From Morella rubra (Eukaryota; Streptophyta; Magnoliopsida; Fagales; Myricaceae), in the NCBI GenBank assembly GCA_003952965.2, contig CM025856.1, positions 2,063,127 to 2,127,126 of the forward strand: DNA of 64,000 nucleotides. The letters run 5' to 3'. Positions 62,301 to 64,000 of the stretch are shown here, piece after piece. The translations under genes were made by a program, and so were the position numbers. Position 1 is the stretch's first letter. Each line of letters opens with the position of its first letter. The notes under the pieces were generated by a model that ran no database searches, was not told the origin of the DNA, and saw only the letters and a program-made list of their open reading frames with translations.

Positions 62301-64000
62301 GAGTTTTGTATCAATTGCTACAGCCATTCCACAAGGACACTTAGGAACCTTGCCCGATTTTTCTGAGACATACATAACGCCCAAGTATCTCTCAGTTAAT
62401 ACCTTCTAAAAAACATGGAAGTCCTTTCTTTCGGTCTATGGTCTGGTTGCTTTACGTAGGGTCTTTCCTCGACCTAGAAATCACTTTCTGTGTCGAGCGC
62501 GATAAGTTTTGTAAAAATTAGTTTTCTTCTCTCTTGTGCAAGTGCTGTTGTCGGTGGATAATAGTGAGTGTGCCGTGTTATCTTTTTCTGAGTTTCTCAA
62601 ATTTTCGGGGTTTTGTCGATGTGTAGACTTGAAATACTTTAGATTGCCATTTTGCAGCTAGGTACAATTGAGCATCTTTGGAATTAAAGGTCTTCAATAT
62701 CGAGACAATCTTGGTTTGCAACGGATTAGAGACATAAGCTGGCCATGAAGCATGCTGAGTTTGTGCATTTCGATTTATCTTTACCCGAACAGTTAAAAGG
62801 TGAGGTTAAGGGAATAGAGGGCTTGGGAAATAGGTACGCTGATTCAGGGTGAGCACATGGGGATAGGAATAAGCTACCAGGAATGTCGGGTGGTGAGTGA
62901 GGAGATGGTTTATTGGCAACTAATTTCGAGCTGTTACAATCATTCGAGAGAGGTCGGTGTTCCTATAGCCCACAAGCGGGGAGAAAACAATAGGTGACCT
63001 TGGAGAAAACAAAGAAACAGGACGATTAAAAGAGGTTGTAAGGTCTTCCAATCGGAAAGTTTGTGGAGGGGGAAAAATGACATATGTATTTGAGTGTGTA
63101 CCGCTCAATCACTGGCTAGTGCTCTACACTTACTAACGTGGGCGTTTTCTATGTATTGTTCTGACTTGCATCTGAGTTTTGCAAATGGTGTAATGCTTCT
63201 TGCTTGCTATTGCTGGTGAATGAAATAATGTGTCTCATCATAATGCCTTGGAAACAGCTTGCAGCTAGGGCCACGAACGGGCTAGCAATATGGGACCCAT
63301 TGTTCGGGAGGGTTTTATCAAGGCGGAAAAAAAAGAGACCAAAACTCCGCGCGGAATGTGAATGTTATGGGGCGAATCAGGCTTCCAATAGTTTTTCAAA
63401 TTTAATAGTGTGGTTAGAATCATTATTTAATACGTTCTTTTCTTAAAGAAGTAAGATCATCTGAATACATTAATAAAACTATCACGCGTATAGTAAAAGA
63501 GTTTGATTTAGGTTAAGTAATCTTAAAGGGGACATCACTTGTTAGTCTCTAGGACTTTTCAATTAAGCTCAATTTATTAAGGTGATTTTGTTTGAGTATT
63601 CCTCTGAAGGCTATTCATAATAATAAATGGTTCTTTTAAGGAAAGTTACACTATATAATGTAGTGAAAATGTGAAAAATTATGAGAATAAAAGATAAATA
63701 TAATCAGAAACAATATAGAAGAATTAAATTAATTACCGTGAGATATTTTCTTAGATCCTAATAAAATTAAAATTATTGGAAATATTGGGTTAAAATGTTA
63801 TAGAAAGTTCAAACTTTAGTGCAAATTTAATTCTAGGTGTTCTGGCTGCATAGGTCGTAACTAGTCTGCGCAAGATACTCGTGATTAATGAGAGATCTTA
63901 TTATCGACTACGACCTAGAAAGAGAAGTTCAATGATAAATATATTGCCCAGATTTATTAGCTGGTAAAATCTAATTTTGTTTATAAACAACGGAGAGAGA
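59301..64000. other. Right-end DNA, no gene recognised
   Basis: The first part includes a dispersed repeat (59440-59575) related to 6985-7075. A diverged scrap of the array spacer lies at 60435-60540. The block 59.8-60.3 kb and the block 61.1-63.4 kb are less AT-rich than the array and contain short overlapping frames on both strands, but I recognise no domain, no exon chain and no RNA gene. A G-rich stretch lies at 61157-61203. The last 600 bases are AT-rich. Confidence 0.45.

Overview
This is nuclear DNA of a flowering plant, most likely a dicot. The evidence is GT-AG introns with AT-rich intergenic DNA, a nuclear-type tRNA-His gene, and plant-only gene families (group C MAP kinase, bHLH110-type factor, SEC14-nodulin lipid transfer protein, ZAR1-type immune receptor, AP2/ERF). 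I cannot name the species.

Left part (1-16 kb): a MAP kinase of the MPK1/2/7/14 group on the minus strand, with clean first and last thirds but a badly scrambled middle and partial extra copies of its 3' end; a lone tRNA-His gene; and a seven-exon bHLH110-like gene on the plus strand that lacks one base in exon 1.

Central part (16-37 kb): a 13-exon SEC14-like/nodulin (SFH) gene on the minus strand, with a hAT-type DNA transposon and a SINE-like repeat in its introns and its promoter plus first exon duplicated; a complete eight-exon phosducin-like protein 3 gene; a complete single-exon CC-NB-LRR gene that matches ZAR1 along its whole length; a solo LTR carrying heat-shock-element motifs; and two facing gene fragments, a BCS1-type AAA ATPase (minus) and a DREB-type AP2/ERF (plus), each interrupted by a similar 4-bp insertion.

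Right part (39.5-59.3 kb): a tandem segmental array. Each unit carries a small two-exon minus-strand gene with a B3-like domain, an acidic linker and, in most copies, a C-terminal Leu-x-Leu-x-Leu tail like the EAR repression motif. Four copies are recognisable (two with open frames and the EAR-like tail, one open and diverged with a shorter tail, one frameshifted) plus a fifth that has lost the domain core. Solo LTR, MITE and CACTA-type sequences differ between units and give relative insertion times. The last 4.7 kb (59.3-64 kb) holds nothing I can assign.

The genes do not form one pathway. The MAP kinase, the ZAR1-like receptor, PLP3 and SFH are typical single-copy housekeeping or signalling genes. 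The B3-like array is the least familiar part and the best candidate for something undescribed. Several conserved genes carry one-base or few-base disruptions and noisy partial duplicates, so residual assembly error must be considered before calling pseudogenes.
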